Part shown: positions 9,225-16,402 of the stretch, piece by piece
Layout of the letters: each line of letters opens with the position of its first letter
Position numbering within the stretch: the first letter of the stretch is position 1
Assembly (NCBI RefSeq): GCF_964063325.1
Contig: NZ_OZ061315.1
Span: 2,914,001 to 2,978,000, forward strand
Source: Hafnia alvei
GTDB taxonomy: Bacteria; Pseudomonadota; Gammaproteobacteria; Enterobacterales; Enterobacteriaceae
Length of the DNA: 64,000 nt
Direction of reading: 5' to 3'
The notes under the pieces: generated by a model
What the model saw: only the letters and a program-made list of their open reading frames with translations
The model's database searches: none
What the model was told of the DNA's origin: nothing
Program-made: the position numbers and the translations under genes

Positions 9225-10370
9225 TTACTGATTCGACGCTTTAGCATCAACCCAATAGGTGCCGCTTGGGTCGACAGCAAGGAACTGCTGATACATGGAA
9301 TCCATGGTCTTTTTAGGATCTAACGAGGCAAACTTCTCCGGATAAATCCATTTAGCAAAGGCCTGAACCGCCAAAACGTTATACGGCGAGTTGTAGTAGC
9401 TATGCCAGATAGCGTGAGAATTGCCATCCTGCACCGCTTTCAACGTGCTGATACCGGTGCGTTGCATCGCAGAGTTCAAGCTGTCTCTCGCCTGCTGCTC
9501 GGTGACCTTCGCACCTAATTTAATACCGGGCTCTTTAGCGTCAGGCGCTTTCGCGCCGCTGGCGATATAAACATCTGGATCCGCAGACAACACTTTTTCG
9601 AGGTTGATTTGCCCAAGCGCACCCGGCAGTAAGCCTTTCGCGATGTTGTTACCACCAGCCAAATCAATGAAGTCACCCATATTGCCATTGCCCGCGGTGC
9701 CGCAGCAGTCGTCGCTGGTCGCAGCTTTTAGCTCAATGAAAACGCTAGGCTTTTGGCTATCAGGGATCTTGCTGGTGACATCGGTTACCAAGCGCACATT
9801 ATCTTGATAGAAATTGATGTAATTCTCAGCCTGCTGTTCGCGGTGCAGAACCTTGCCTAGTAAACGCATGCTCGGCAGCGTGTTTTTCAGCGGAGAAGTG
9901 CGGAAATCGACAAATACGACCGGCACACCGGCTTTTTCCAGCTGTTTCACCAGTTGGCTATCGCGGCCAGGACCATGACCAGAGAGGCCGAAGATCGCCA
10001 CGTCAGGATTTAGCGTCAATACTTTTTCGGGGCTGACGCTATCTGCGGTGGTGTTACCAATCAGAGGGATTTTATCGATTTCAGGGAATTTAGCCTGATA
10101 GACAGAGTAAGTCTGTGGATCGAGTTTGCGGAAGTCACCTTGCCAACCCACAATGCGGTCGAACGGTTTTTTGCCTTCAAGCAGGGAGACTGCATAGAAT
10201 AAACGCCCTTCTCCGAGGAGAATTCGGTCAACCTTAGCGGGGATTTCTACGCTACGCCCGGCGATATCCGTCACCGTGGCAGCCCAAGAACTGATACTTC
10301 CCATCAGAGTCGCCGCAGCAAGTAATTGAATACCCCAACGCGATTTTCTTCCTTTTACGGTGTCTTTCAC
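9225..10370 (-). CDS. Iron-siderophore ABC transporter, periplasmic binding protein
   Basis: Helical-backbone metal-receptor (PeriBP/FepB-like) protein that would capture a ferric chelate in the periplasm. From GTG 10370 it has 381 residues with a clear signal peptide (KGRKSRWGIQLLAAATLMGS, cleaved near SSWAA). The binding-protein core follows, with VTDIAGRSVEIPAKVDRILL and NPDVAIFGLSG. The ATG 22 codons upstream lies within a Fur-box-like sequence and would spoil the signal peptide, whereas AGGAG stands eight bases before GTG 10370. An adjoining Cys pair (DDCCGTAG, near residue 235) is unusual for the family. First gene of the operon. Confidence 0.88.
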   Translation of the reverse strand: MKDTVKGRKSRWGIQLLAAATLMGSISSWAATVTDIAGRSVEIPAKVDRILLGEGRLFYAVSLLEGKKPFDRIVGWQGDFRKLDPQTYSVYQAKFPEIDKIPLIGNTTADSVSPEKVLTLNPDVAIFGLSGHGPGRDSQLVKQLEKAGVPVVFVDFRTSPLKNTLPSMRLLGKVLHREQQAENYINFYQDNVRLVTDVTSKIPDSQKPSVFIELKAATSDDCCGTAGNGNMGDFIDLAGGNNIAKGLLPGALGQINLEKVLSADPDVYIASGAKAPDAKEPGIKLGAKVTEQQARDSLNSAMQRTGISTLKAVQDGNSHAIWHSYYNSPYNVLAVQAFAKWIYPEKFASLDPKKTMDSMYQQFLAVDPSGTYWVDAKASNQ

Positions 10371-10418
10371 CTTCACCACTCCTGCTCTAATTCCATAAGT
10401 GCACAAAATGGTAAAGCA

Positions 10419-10440
10419 AATGATAATACTTATCAATGTG
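10419..10440 (-). promoter_or_regulatory. Fur-box-like site of the iron ABC operon
   Basis: CATTGATAAGTATTATCATT on the minus strand, a good dyad relative to the Fur consensus, about 50 bases upstream of the GTG start of the binding-protein gene. Predicts repression by Fur when iron is plentiful. Confidence 0.65.
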
Positions 10441-10579
10441 ATTTATTAATTTTATTACCCCTATTTCTCATAGTGTTAAGTCGGATAACTTATTCATTTC
10501 ACAGCGCTTTTAATTAGAAAGATTATTATTCTTTTTTTAGTCATTTTTCACTGGTGATGTTTAGCCTGCCCCAATACGC

Positions 10580-10607
10580 AAAAAGGCGACCCAAAGGTCG
10601 CCTTTAA
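10580..10607 (-). terminator. Rho-independent terminator of lysP
   Basis: Perfect 10-bp stem AAAGGCGACC / GGTCGCCTTT with loop CAAA, flanked by a T run on the minus strand, 20 bases after the lysP stop codon. Confidence 0.85.
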
Positions 10608-10625
10608 AATGATTAACGATCAGTA

Positions 10626-12110
10626 TTAATCGTCGATCTTAGTCACTGGAAATTCCATCTCACTATAGGGAACAAAATGCGTTCCTTTCGCTAATTTGTA
10701 GCCGAACCAAATAATCAGGAACAGCGGCAAACCGATGTAAGTTGCGGTTACACCATACCAATCGATTCGGTCATCAAGGAACGCTTCATAGTTCTGACCT
10801 AGCGTAATAATCAGGCACAGTATAAAGGCAAAGATTGGCCCAATTGGGAAGAAGCCTGACTGATAAGGCAGTGCATTCAGATCCAACCCTTTTCTCACAT
10901 AGCCGCGACGGAAGCGGTAGTGGCTGATGGCAATCCCAAGCCAGGCAATAAAGCCCGTCATGCCTGAGGTATTCAGCAACCACAGATACACTTCTTGGTT
11001 ACCAAACATCGAGGTTAAGAAGCACAGGCCCGCAACAACCGTGGTTGCATACAGCGCATTACGTGGAACTCCGCCCTCAGAAAGCTTGGCGAAAATACGC
11101 GGAGCTTTCCCTTCGGAAGCCAGCGTAAACAGCATACGCGTTGACGCATACATTCCCGAGTTACCCGCAGACAGTACCGCTGTCAGGATAACCGCGTTCA
11201 TCACCGCTGCTGCAGACAGCAGGCCCGCATTCTGGAATACCAACGTGAACGGACTCACCGAGATATCTTTCACGTCGTTACGCAACAGGTTTGGATCGGT
11301 ATATGGAATAATCAGGCTGATAATCAAGATAGCCAGCACATAGAACAGCAGGATACGCCAGAATACCTGACGGATCGCCATTGGAATGTTCTTGCCCGGA
11401 TCTTTAGATTCACCCGCTGCGATACCGATAAGCTCTGTTCCTTGGAACGAGAAACCCACGATCATCGCGACACCGATCATAGAGGCAAAACCTCCGGCAA
11501 ACGGCGCATCACCAATCGTCCAGTTATGGAAACCGGCCTGCTCTCCGCCTTTCAGGATACCCGCGATCATCGCAACACCGACAATGATGAAGATGATGAC
11601 CGTTGTCACTTTGATCAGAGAGAACCAATATTCCGCTTCACCAAAACCTTTAACGGAGATGTAGTTCAGCAAGAACATCAAGCCAAGGAACAGCGCACTC
11701 CAAATCCAGCCTGGCGTATCGGGGAACCAATACCCCATTACAAGCTGCGCTGCCACCAAGTCAACCGCGATAGTGACCGCCCAGTTGTACCAATAGTTCC
11801 AACCTAGCGCAAAGCCGAAGCCTTCTTCTACGTAACGCGAGCCGTAGGTCGAGAATGAGCCCGATACCGGCATAAATGCCGCCAGCTCACCCAAACTGGT
11901 CATTAAGAAATACACCATCAAACCGATGATGATATAAGAAAGCAAAGCGCCGCCTGGCCCTGCTTGTGAAACGGTAGCACCTGATGCAACAAATAGCCCA
12001 GTACCGATAGAACCGCCGATAGCAATCATCGACAGATGCCGCGCTTTTAATTCCCGGCGCAGCGCCGGTGCTCGCCCCGTGGAGGAGGTCTTAGTGTTTG
12101 TCTGAGCCAT
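10626..12110 (-). CDS. lysP: Lysine-specific permease
   Basis: Proton-coupled lysine importer of the amino acid-polyamine-organocation family in the inner membrane. In E. coli it also acts as the lysine co-sensor that restrains CadC. The 494-residue protein has about twelve membrane segments. The motif IAIGGSIGTGLFVASGATVS lies in the first segment and GFSFQGTELIGIAAGES in the substrate-binding core, both nearly identical to E. coli LysP. Its place downstream of yeiE matches E. coli. YeiE has been described as a lysine-related regulator there, so local control is plausible. It has its own terminator. Confidence 0.97.
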   Translation of the reverse strand: MAQTNTKTSSTGRAPALRRELKARHLSMIAIGGSIGTGLFVASGATVSQAGPGGALLSYIIIGLMVYFLMTSLGELAAFMPVSGSFSTYGSRYVEEGFGFALGWNYWYNWAVTIAVDLVAAQLVMGYWFPDTPGWIWSALFLGLMFLLNYISVKGFGEAEYWFSLIKVTTVIIFIIVGVAMIAGILKGGEQAGFHNWTIGDAPFAGGFASMIGVAMIVGFSFQGTELIGIAAGESKDPGKNIPMAIRQVFWRILLFYVLAILIISLIIPYTDPNLLRNDVKDISVSPFTLVFQNAGLLSAAAVMNAVILTAVLSAGNSGMYASTRMLFTLASEGKAPRIFAKLSEGGVPRNALYATTVVAGLCFLTSMFGNQEVYLWLLNTSGMTGFIAWLGIAISHYRFRRGYVRKGLDLNALPYQSGFFPIGPIFAFILCLIITLGQNYEAFLDDRIDWYGVTATYIGLPLFLIIWFGYKLAKGTHFVPYSEMEFPVTKIDD

Positions 12111-12309
12111 TAGAACCCTATATCTGCTCTATAATTAGTGAAGAGGCCGGATTGTAACAAATCCCGCCCCTGCATAAAGTAACAATCTGATCTTATTAGA
12201 GAGCTTCATGATTGCCGGTAGATTATTAGCATCAGCTGTTAATCCACTGTTAAGTGTAGCGTCTATTTGTTCATCTGCTATTGCTAAAAGATGAATCGTC
12301 TCTGGCCGC

Positions 12310-13173
12310 CTAGCTGCAATAGCTTAAGAAACGTTCGAGCGCCTTGGACATATGCTTTTGACGATGATGGATAAGGTAAAGTGCGCGGTTTAGTCGCGGC
12401 AACGGCACCGGAACTTCCACCAGTACCCCGGTTTGCAACTGCTCTTCAATAACTCGGCGCGACAAGCAGCTAATGCCGATGCCATAGCGTACCGCATGCT
12501 TAATGGCCTCAGAATTCCCCAGCTCCATGACTAAATCAAAGTGTGAAAGATGCGACAGCAAAATATGTTCGACCACCTCACGCGTGCCCGATCCCGCCTC
12601 ACGTAAGATCCACGGTGCCCGCGCGAGCGCATCTAGCGTAACAGGCGCTTGCAACAGCGGGTGGTCAGGCGCGGCGAACACCACCAATTCGTCTTGTTGC
12701 CATGTCTGGGTCAATAAATCAGGCATATGGCATGGCCCCTCTATCAGCCCTAAATCAACGCGAAAATCGGCAACCGCGTTAATCACATCTCGGCTATTCC
12801 CCACATTCAGCTCAAGCGGTACCGCAGGAAAATCTCGGCGATAGCCTGCAATCATTTTCGGCAGAATATAGTTACCAATCGTACTGCTCGCCGCTATGCG
12901 CAACGCACCAGCTTCACTCTGAAACAATGCTTCAATTTCGCCGGCCTGTTCCAACAAAGCCATGGCTTTAGGATACAACAAACGACCGTGCTCATTGACC
13001 ACCAAACGCTTTCCCACTCGGTCAAACAGACGCACCGAGAGCTGGGTTTCCAAATCAGATAGCGCAGCGCTCACCGCGGATTGAGAAAGAGAAAGCGCGC
13101 TCGACGCTTGGGTTGTCGAACCACACTTAAGTACTTCGGTAAAAACTTCCAGCTGGCGCAAGGTAATGTGCAT
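12310..13173 (-). CDS. yeiE: LysR-family transcriptional regulator YeiE
   Basis: LysR-type regulator of 287 residues (E. coli 293). The N-terminal winged helix-turn-helix spans about residues 1-60 (LRQLEVFTEVLKCGSTTQAS then LSQSAVSAALSDLETQL), and the C-terminal effector-binding domain contains IAASSTIGNYILPKMIA and GIGISCLSRRVIEEQL. Position next to lysP and near yeiH matches E. coli YeiE. In E. coli and Cronobacter it has been linked to iron or lysine/sulfite responses; the target cannot be read from this sequence. Transcribed in the same direction as lysP, about 200 bases upstream of it. Confidence 0.93.
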   Translation of the reverse strand: MHITLRQLEVFTEVLKCGSTTQASSALSLSQSAVSAALSDLETQLSVRLFDRVGKRLVVNEHGRLLYPKAMALLEQAGEIEALFQSEAGALRIAASSTIGNYILPKMIAGYRRDFPAVPLELNVGNSRDVINAVADFRVDLGLIEGPCHMPDLLTQTWQQDELVVFAAPDHPLLQAPVTLDALARAPWILREAGSGTREVVEHILLSHLSHFDLVMELGNSEAIKHAVRYGIGISCLSRRVIEEQLQTGVLVEVPVPLPRLNRALYLIHHRQKHMSKALERFLSYCS

Positions 13174-13491
13174 AAAAAAGATCCAAGGCAGTCAAAGTAT
13201 ATTTATAAAATGTATGCCCTATGCCTGTCTGCGCAGCATAAATCAGCCTCCAACATAGAGGGCTAGGGATAATTGAAGTATAACGCGAATGTCCCTATTT
13301 ATAGGAGGCTTACCCATAATTTTAGATTTAAAGCTAATAATTACTATAAGAGACTACCGAGTACTGACGGCAGCAATGGGATAGGAGCAGATCAATTAAC
13401 ATGGTAATAATCCTATTCTCCGTGATTGCACGTATGCCAATCAACCAGCAACCACGGAGTACGCAATATCTAGACGCGAGGCAATAACCCC
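13174..13491. other. Intergenic region yeiE to usp
   Basis: 318 bases without a gene, probably holding the yeiE promoter. Its only visible structure is an inverted repeat (CTCCGTGATTGC at 13418-13429 against GCAACCACGGAG at 13448-13459, one mismatch, 18-base loop) after the usp stop codon. This could be a terminator stem, although no T run follows. Confidence 0.5.
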
Positions 13492-13932
13492 CTAGCGAAC
13501 GACAAGCACCGAGGTCTTAGCATGTCGCACAACACGCGCTGCATTAGAACCAATTAAATAGGTAGACATGCTTGGACGACGAGAACCCACAACAATTAAA
13601 TCTGCCTTGCACGCCTCAGCCTCTTTCAAAATTTCATCGTAAATCGAGCCCCACGTCACCATAACCGAAACCTGATCTGACGACAAATCAAGGGAGGCCC
13701 CTAGTGCTTCTAACTCTTTATGCACTTTATTCGTGGCGTCATCTTGAATTTTCATTAATTGCTGAGGATGCTCGCCCATATAATACGTCGGGATGGAGGG
13801 ACGTACGTTCATCAAGCGAATTTTTGCATGTGATACTTTGGCCAAATGAGCCGCATGGTGAAGCGCTCCTTCGGTAAGCTTCGGTTCTTCAATATCAACA
13901 GGAACCAGAATAACTTTATAGGCGTAATCCAT
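13492..13932 (-). CDS. Universal stress protein, UspF/UspG type
   Basis: Small cytoplasmic UspA-superfamily protein of 146 residues, presumably a nucleotide-binding dimer induced under stress. It begins with the beta-strand VILVPVD and ends with a stretch typical of the UspF/UspG group (GSRRPSMSTYLIGSNAARVV then RHAKTSVLVVR). The reading frame is open for 40 further codons upstream, but GGAG seven bases before ATG 13932 and the MxYKVILVPVD start decide for this codon. It has no partner in the E. coli order at this locus; it lies with the lipoprotein and lysis genes in an accessory stretch between yeiE and yeiH. Confidence 0.9.
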   Translation of the reverse strand: MDYAYKVILVPVDIEEPKLTEGALHHAAHLAKVSHAKIRLMNVRPSIPTYYMGEHPQQLMKIQDDATNKVHKELEALGASLDLSSDQVSVMVTWGSIYDEILKEAEACKADLIVVGSRRPSMSTYLIGSNAARVVRHAKTSVLVVR

Positions 13933-14250
13933 TTCACTTCTCCTTCTGTTCAACATGTGTCGTTCACCTCCCTTGTAATAACACATTTGAACAATCAATT
14001 GATATTTCAGACACGAAAGTGTGAAGTTTGGCTTAATTGCCGTCGCACGCAATTTACATGGTTAGTTTTTAATCAAGAACTTCCACAATAAACACATTAT
14101 TTATCCATATTTCCCACACATTTGATTAAATCATTTATTCAAATTAATCAGTAGATTATGTGTTTATTGGTTTAGGATAAAACCTATATTTGAGCTAAAT
14201 TTTAAATACTATTCTGCTGCCAAAATAACTATTCTTATAGGTCTTATAAA
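13933..14250. other. Divergent intergenic region usp / lipoprotein
   Basis: 318 AT-rich bases between the divergent stress-protein and lipoprotein genes. They must hold both promoters. I see no confident -10/-35 pair and no further coding sequence. Confidence 0.4.
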
Positions 14251-14448
14251 ATGAAAACCATGGTTAAAATAGCTGCATTGCTTTTAATATCGGCATCATT
14301 AAGTGGATGTATTGTTAGAGGCCACAGCGGCCATTCATCCCCACCACCGCATCAAGATTGGCATCAAGGAAGTGGCTCCCATAACAATGGCGGAAATCAC
14401 GGTAATCATCATGGTAATGGCGGTCATAACGGAGGGCATCATCGTTAA
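14251..14448 (+). CDS. Histidine/glycine-rich small lipoprotein
   Basis: A 65-residue precursor with a bacterial lipoprotein signal (MKTMVKIAALLLISASLSGC, lipobox LSGC, modified Cys at 20). The mature part of about 45 residues is almost only His, Gly, Asn and Ser, with spaced pairs such as HGNHHGNGGHNGGHHR. After +2 Ile there is no Asp retention signal, so outer-membrane sorting is expected. The His density suggests binding of Ni, Zn or Cu, but this is inference from composition. I do not recognise a named family. The ribosome binding site is weak. Neighbours are the divergent stress-protein gene and the convergent lysis cassette. Confidence 0.75.
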   Translation: MKTMVKIAALLLISASLSGCIVRGHSGHSSPPPHQDWHQGSGSHNNGGNHGNHHGNGGHNGGHHR

Positions 14449-14511
14449 AACCCATGTCTATATCTGATGAATATCGCTGAAAAATACCCAATATATGCTA
14501 ACGCAGAATGC

Positions 14512-14964
14512 TTATTGTAAGCACTGATGGTTAATGTCATCCTGCAGCCCTTCAATCATGGTATTTGTCACCCTGATCCGCTCTCTGAGACTGAGATAAT
14601 CCCGTTCAGCGGAGACATCAAGTCTGGCGCCGGCTGCATCAGACTTGCGGGTGGTGGTGGTGGCTTCGGACAACGTTGGGCAATGGGCGTTGACGCGCAG
14701 CCGTTTAACATTATTCCCAAGGTCAGTGCGAAGATGCTCAATTTCGTTTTTTGCATAATTCAGCTCCAGAGTTACTTTATTATCAAGTTCGCTGGCCTGC
14801 ATACGTTGACGCTGAATATTACCAAGAGCAACTTTTTGTTGTTCGGCCACTTGGCTTATTTCTTTCAGTTTAGCGTTAATTGTTTGCAGCCGATTTGTCA
14901 TGTACCACATTCCAATAAGCAGGCCGATAATGACCAAGATCAGTGCGGTAGTGGCTCGACTCAT
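14512..14964 (-). CDS. Phage-type inner-membrane spanin (Rz-like)
   Basis: Inner-membrane half of a two-component spanin, which fuses inner and outer membranes in the last step of phage lysis. 150 residues. An N-terminal membrane anchor (LILVIIGLLIGMWYM, residues 8-22) is followed by a long polar, helical periplasmic part rich in Gln, Lys and Glu that is expected to form coiled coils. Its start overlaps the endolysin stop by four bases (ATGA). The outer-membrane partner is encoded inside it in another frame. Last gene of a four-gene lysis cassette with no other phage gene nearby. Confidence 0.85.
   Translation of the reverse strand: MSRATTALILVIIGLLIGMWYMTNRLQTINAKLKEISQVAEQQKVALGNIQRQRMQASELDNKVTLELNYAKNEIEHLRTDLGNNVKRLRVNAHCPTLSEATTTTRKSDAAGARLDVSAERDYLSLRERIRVTNTMIEGLQDDINHQCLQ
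14568..14756 (-). CDS. Phage-type outer-membrane spanin lipoprotein (Rz1-like), nested
   Basis: A 62-residue lipoprotein precursor encoded entirely within the Rz-like gene in a different frame, the classic Rz/Rz1 arrangement. The signal is MQKTKLSIFALTLGIMLNGC with lipobox LNGC. The mature part is proline-rich (CPKPPPPPASLMQPAPDL), as in known Rz1 proteins. It would pair with the inner-membrane spanin across the periplasm. Nesting, lipobox and proline run together make the call solid although the gene is short. Confidence 0.85.
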   Translation of the reverse strand: MQKTKLSIFALTLGIMLNGCASTPIAQRCPKPPPPPASLMQPAPDLMSPLNGIISVSESGSG

Positions 14965-15401
14965 GACAGGAACAGAGATTTCTCTGCCCCACGCCGCCGA
15001 GTCAGTCCTGCGAGCTCTTTACCGCTAGCTTTATTCCATTTCTGAAATTCGTTAGCTGCACCAATATAATCACCAACGTTAATTTTTTTTAGCAAAGTCG
15101 AGCCCTTTAATGCATTAACGCCTAGGTTGTAAGCAAAATCGACCAGAGCATCAAATTGATGCTGATTGATTGAATGATGTACCACGTTATTCACACAATT
15201 TTCTGACTGTTCAATGCCCTGCATTAATAAAGCATCCGCTTTCTGTTGACTAATAACCATCCCTTTAGCGATGCTCTTGCCGCCTATCGGCTGAGTCCAC
15301 CCATAGCCGATAGTCCATACACCAATACAATCTTGATAGGCCGTTAATCGACATCCCTCATATTGTTTAATGAGGTTGATGCCATTTTCACTGATTTGCA
15401 C
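14961..15401 (-). CDS. Phage-type endolysin (T4-like lysozyme, GH24)
   Basis: Muramidase that cleaves the glycan strands of peptidoglycan. 146 residues. The catalytic pattern E-x8-D-x5-T of GH24 lysozymes is intact: Glu15 (KQYEGCRLTAYQD), Asp24 and Thr30 in GVWTIGYG. There is no signal peptide or N-terminal membrane anchor, so release to the periplasm would need a holin. The start is GTG with AGGAG eight bases upstream, overlapping the end of the second holin-like gene by 14 bases. It is coupled to the downstream spanin gene. Confidence 0.92.
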   Translation of the reverse strand: MQISENGINLIKQYEGCRLTAYQDCIGVWTIGYGWTQPIGGKSIAKGMVISQQKADALLMQGIEQSENCVNNVVHHSINQHQFDALVDFAYNLGVNALKGSTLLKKINVGDYIGAANEFQKWNKASGKELAGLTRRRGAEKSLFLS

Positions 15402-15681
15402 GATTACCTCTCCTTTTAAAAAAATGCATCACGTTTCCACGTGATAAAAATAAGGAAACGCATAGCGTGATATTAATAAGAGTTTCCGCTGGATTTATCT
15501 TAATAATGTCGCCCGTAATAATTCGTATCGTCACAGCAGCACACGCAACGATAAGAACATACGCAAATACAGATCCAACCCAATTATGATCGCTGTCTTT
15601 ACGTTGAAAAGTCATCATCCGCAAGGCTGTAAGAAAACAAACAATCGCGTTAATGTTTAATAACAAGGTGTTAATTATCAT
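15388..15681 (-). CDS. Holin-like membrane protein, 3TM type
   Basis: A 97-residue protein with three hydrophobic segments (about residues 3-22, 36-56 and 66-82) and a basic C-terminus (HFFKRRGNRANQ). The pattern, with LLNINAIVCFLTALRM, YVLIVACAAVTIRIITG and ETLINITLCVSLFLSRGN, resembles the putative three-TM phage holin family often paired with a second holin and a lysozyme. It would permeabilise the inner membrane or modulate the other holin. Overlaps its upstream neighbour by four bases. Confidence 0.75.
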   Translation of the reverse strand: MIINTLLLNINAIVCFLTALRMMTFQRKDSDHNWVGSVFAYVLIVACAAVTIRIITGDIIKINPAETLINITLCVSLFLSRGNVMHFFKRRGNRANQ

Positions 15682-16040
15682 TTACCATCACCTTTGAGCT
15701 TGAGGGTTGAATTCTTAGCTTTAGAGATAACGGCGATCAGTATCCAAACAATAGTTGCTGAGGAAACGAGTGCGCCAATCGGTTTTTCTACCATAACTGA
15801 AGCAGGAATAACCGTGCTCAGCATAGCGGTTGAGAACCCCGCGGTGAGAACTCCGAGCACAAAGGCGACGACAAAGAACGCCACACGTTTCCAAACTCGA
15901 AACTCTGTAGCAGATAAAACAAATACCACTGCGCCTGCAAATGCACCGATAACGACGCCAGTATCAAGCCCAGAAAGCAGACCGACTAACGTCACACCAG
16001 TAACAGCCGCTACGCCCGTGCTAGCAGTTAGCTCTAACAT
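15678..16040 (-). CDS. Holin-like membrane protein, first gene of the lysis cassette
   Basis: A 120-residue protein with hydrophobic segments at about residues 8-24, 28-45, 52-72 and 85-105 and a basic tail (SKAKNSTLKLKGDGK). It resembles a putative holin family of enterobacterial prophages that precedes a 3TM holin and a lysozyme. GGAG stands eight bases before the ATG. A possible promoter (TTGAGA - 17 bases - CATTAT, minus strand, 16129-16157) lies upstream. First of four overlapping lysis genes. Which of the two membrane proteins is the effector holin cannot be told from the sequence. Confidence 0.75.
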   Translation of the reverse strand: MLELTASTGVAAVTGVTLVGLLSGLDTGVVIGAFAGAVVFVLSATEFRVWKRVAFFVVAFVLGVLTAGFSTAMLSTVIPASVMVEKPIGALVSSATIVWILIAVISKAKNSTLKLKGDGK

Positions 16041-16402
16041 GGGAATGACTCCATTTTTTGTTTTCGGGATAGTTTTAGCTATTTCACTTCATACTAAAAA
16101 GCCCACATGGTGCGCCTTACGGATTCAGATAATGCGAGTTGATCCAGCCCGTCTCAATTGAATTTATATAAATAAAGTTTTTAAAATTACTCCGTGAAAA
16201 TTGGCATTGAAAATAATGCGTAAAAGCTAATGAAGATCGGCAACACGTCCGTTTTATTCAACGCATAGCGCAGGGCTTAAGGGATCCAGCAGGCTCATTT
16301 ACCACTTATACCGTTAGGTTATAAATATATAATCAATTTCTTTTTTAAGCGATGTGCCGCTACTCTATTCGCATCAGTAATACAGCAATAGGTACGATAG
16401 CC
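16041..16402. other. Divergent intergenic region, lysis cassette / yeiH
   Basis: 362 bases before the chosen yeiH start. The left part carries the possible lysis-cassette promoter and a short hairpin followed by five T residues (minus strand, 16096-16116). The right part is AT-rich and should hold the yeiH promoter. No coding sequence seen. Confidence 0.5.
16129..16157 (-). promoter_or_regulatory. Possible promoter of the lysis cassette
   Basis: Minus-strand TTGAGA, 17-base spacer, CATTAT, about 90 bases upstream of the first holin-like gene. A weak hairpin (GCGCAC / GTGGGC, one mismatch) followed by TTTTT lies at 16096-16116, right after the predicted start point. It recalls a promoter-proximal terminator of the kind phage antiterminators overcome, but the match is modest. 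Confidence 0.35.

Noticed and set aside
7301..10370. Assignment of the ABC importer as FepBDGC or FhuBCD
   Set aside because: One permease gene only and no distinctive match by eye, so a named system would be a guess.
10371..10436. ATG 10436 as start of the periplasmic binding protein
   Set aside because: It lies in the Fur-box-like sequence and would put a second hydrophobic stretch and Cys residues before the signal peptide; GTG 10370 has a better binding site.
13418..13459. Inverted repeat after the stress protein gene as a full terminator
   Set aside because: 12-bp arms with one mismatch but an 18-base loop and no T run. Mentioned only within the intergenic entry.
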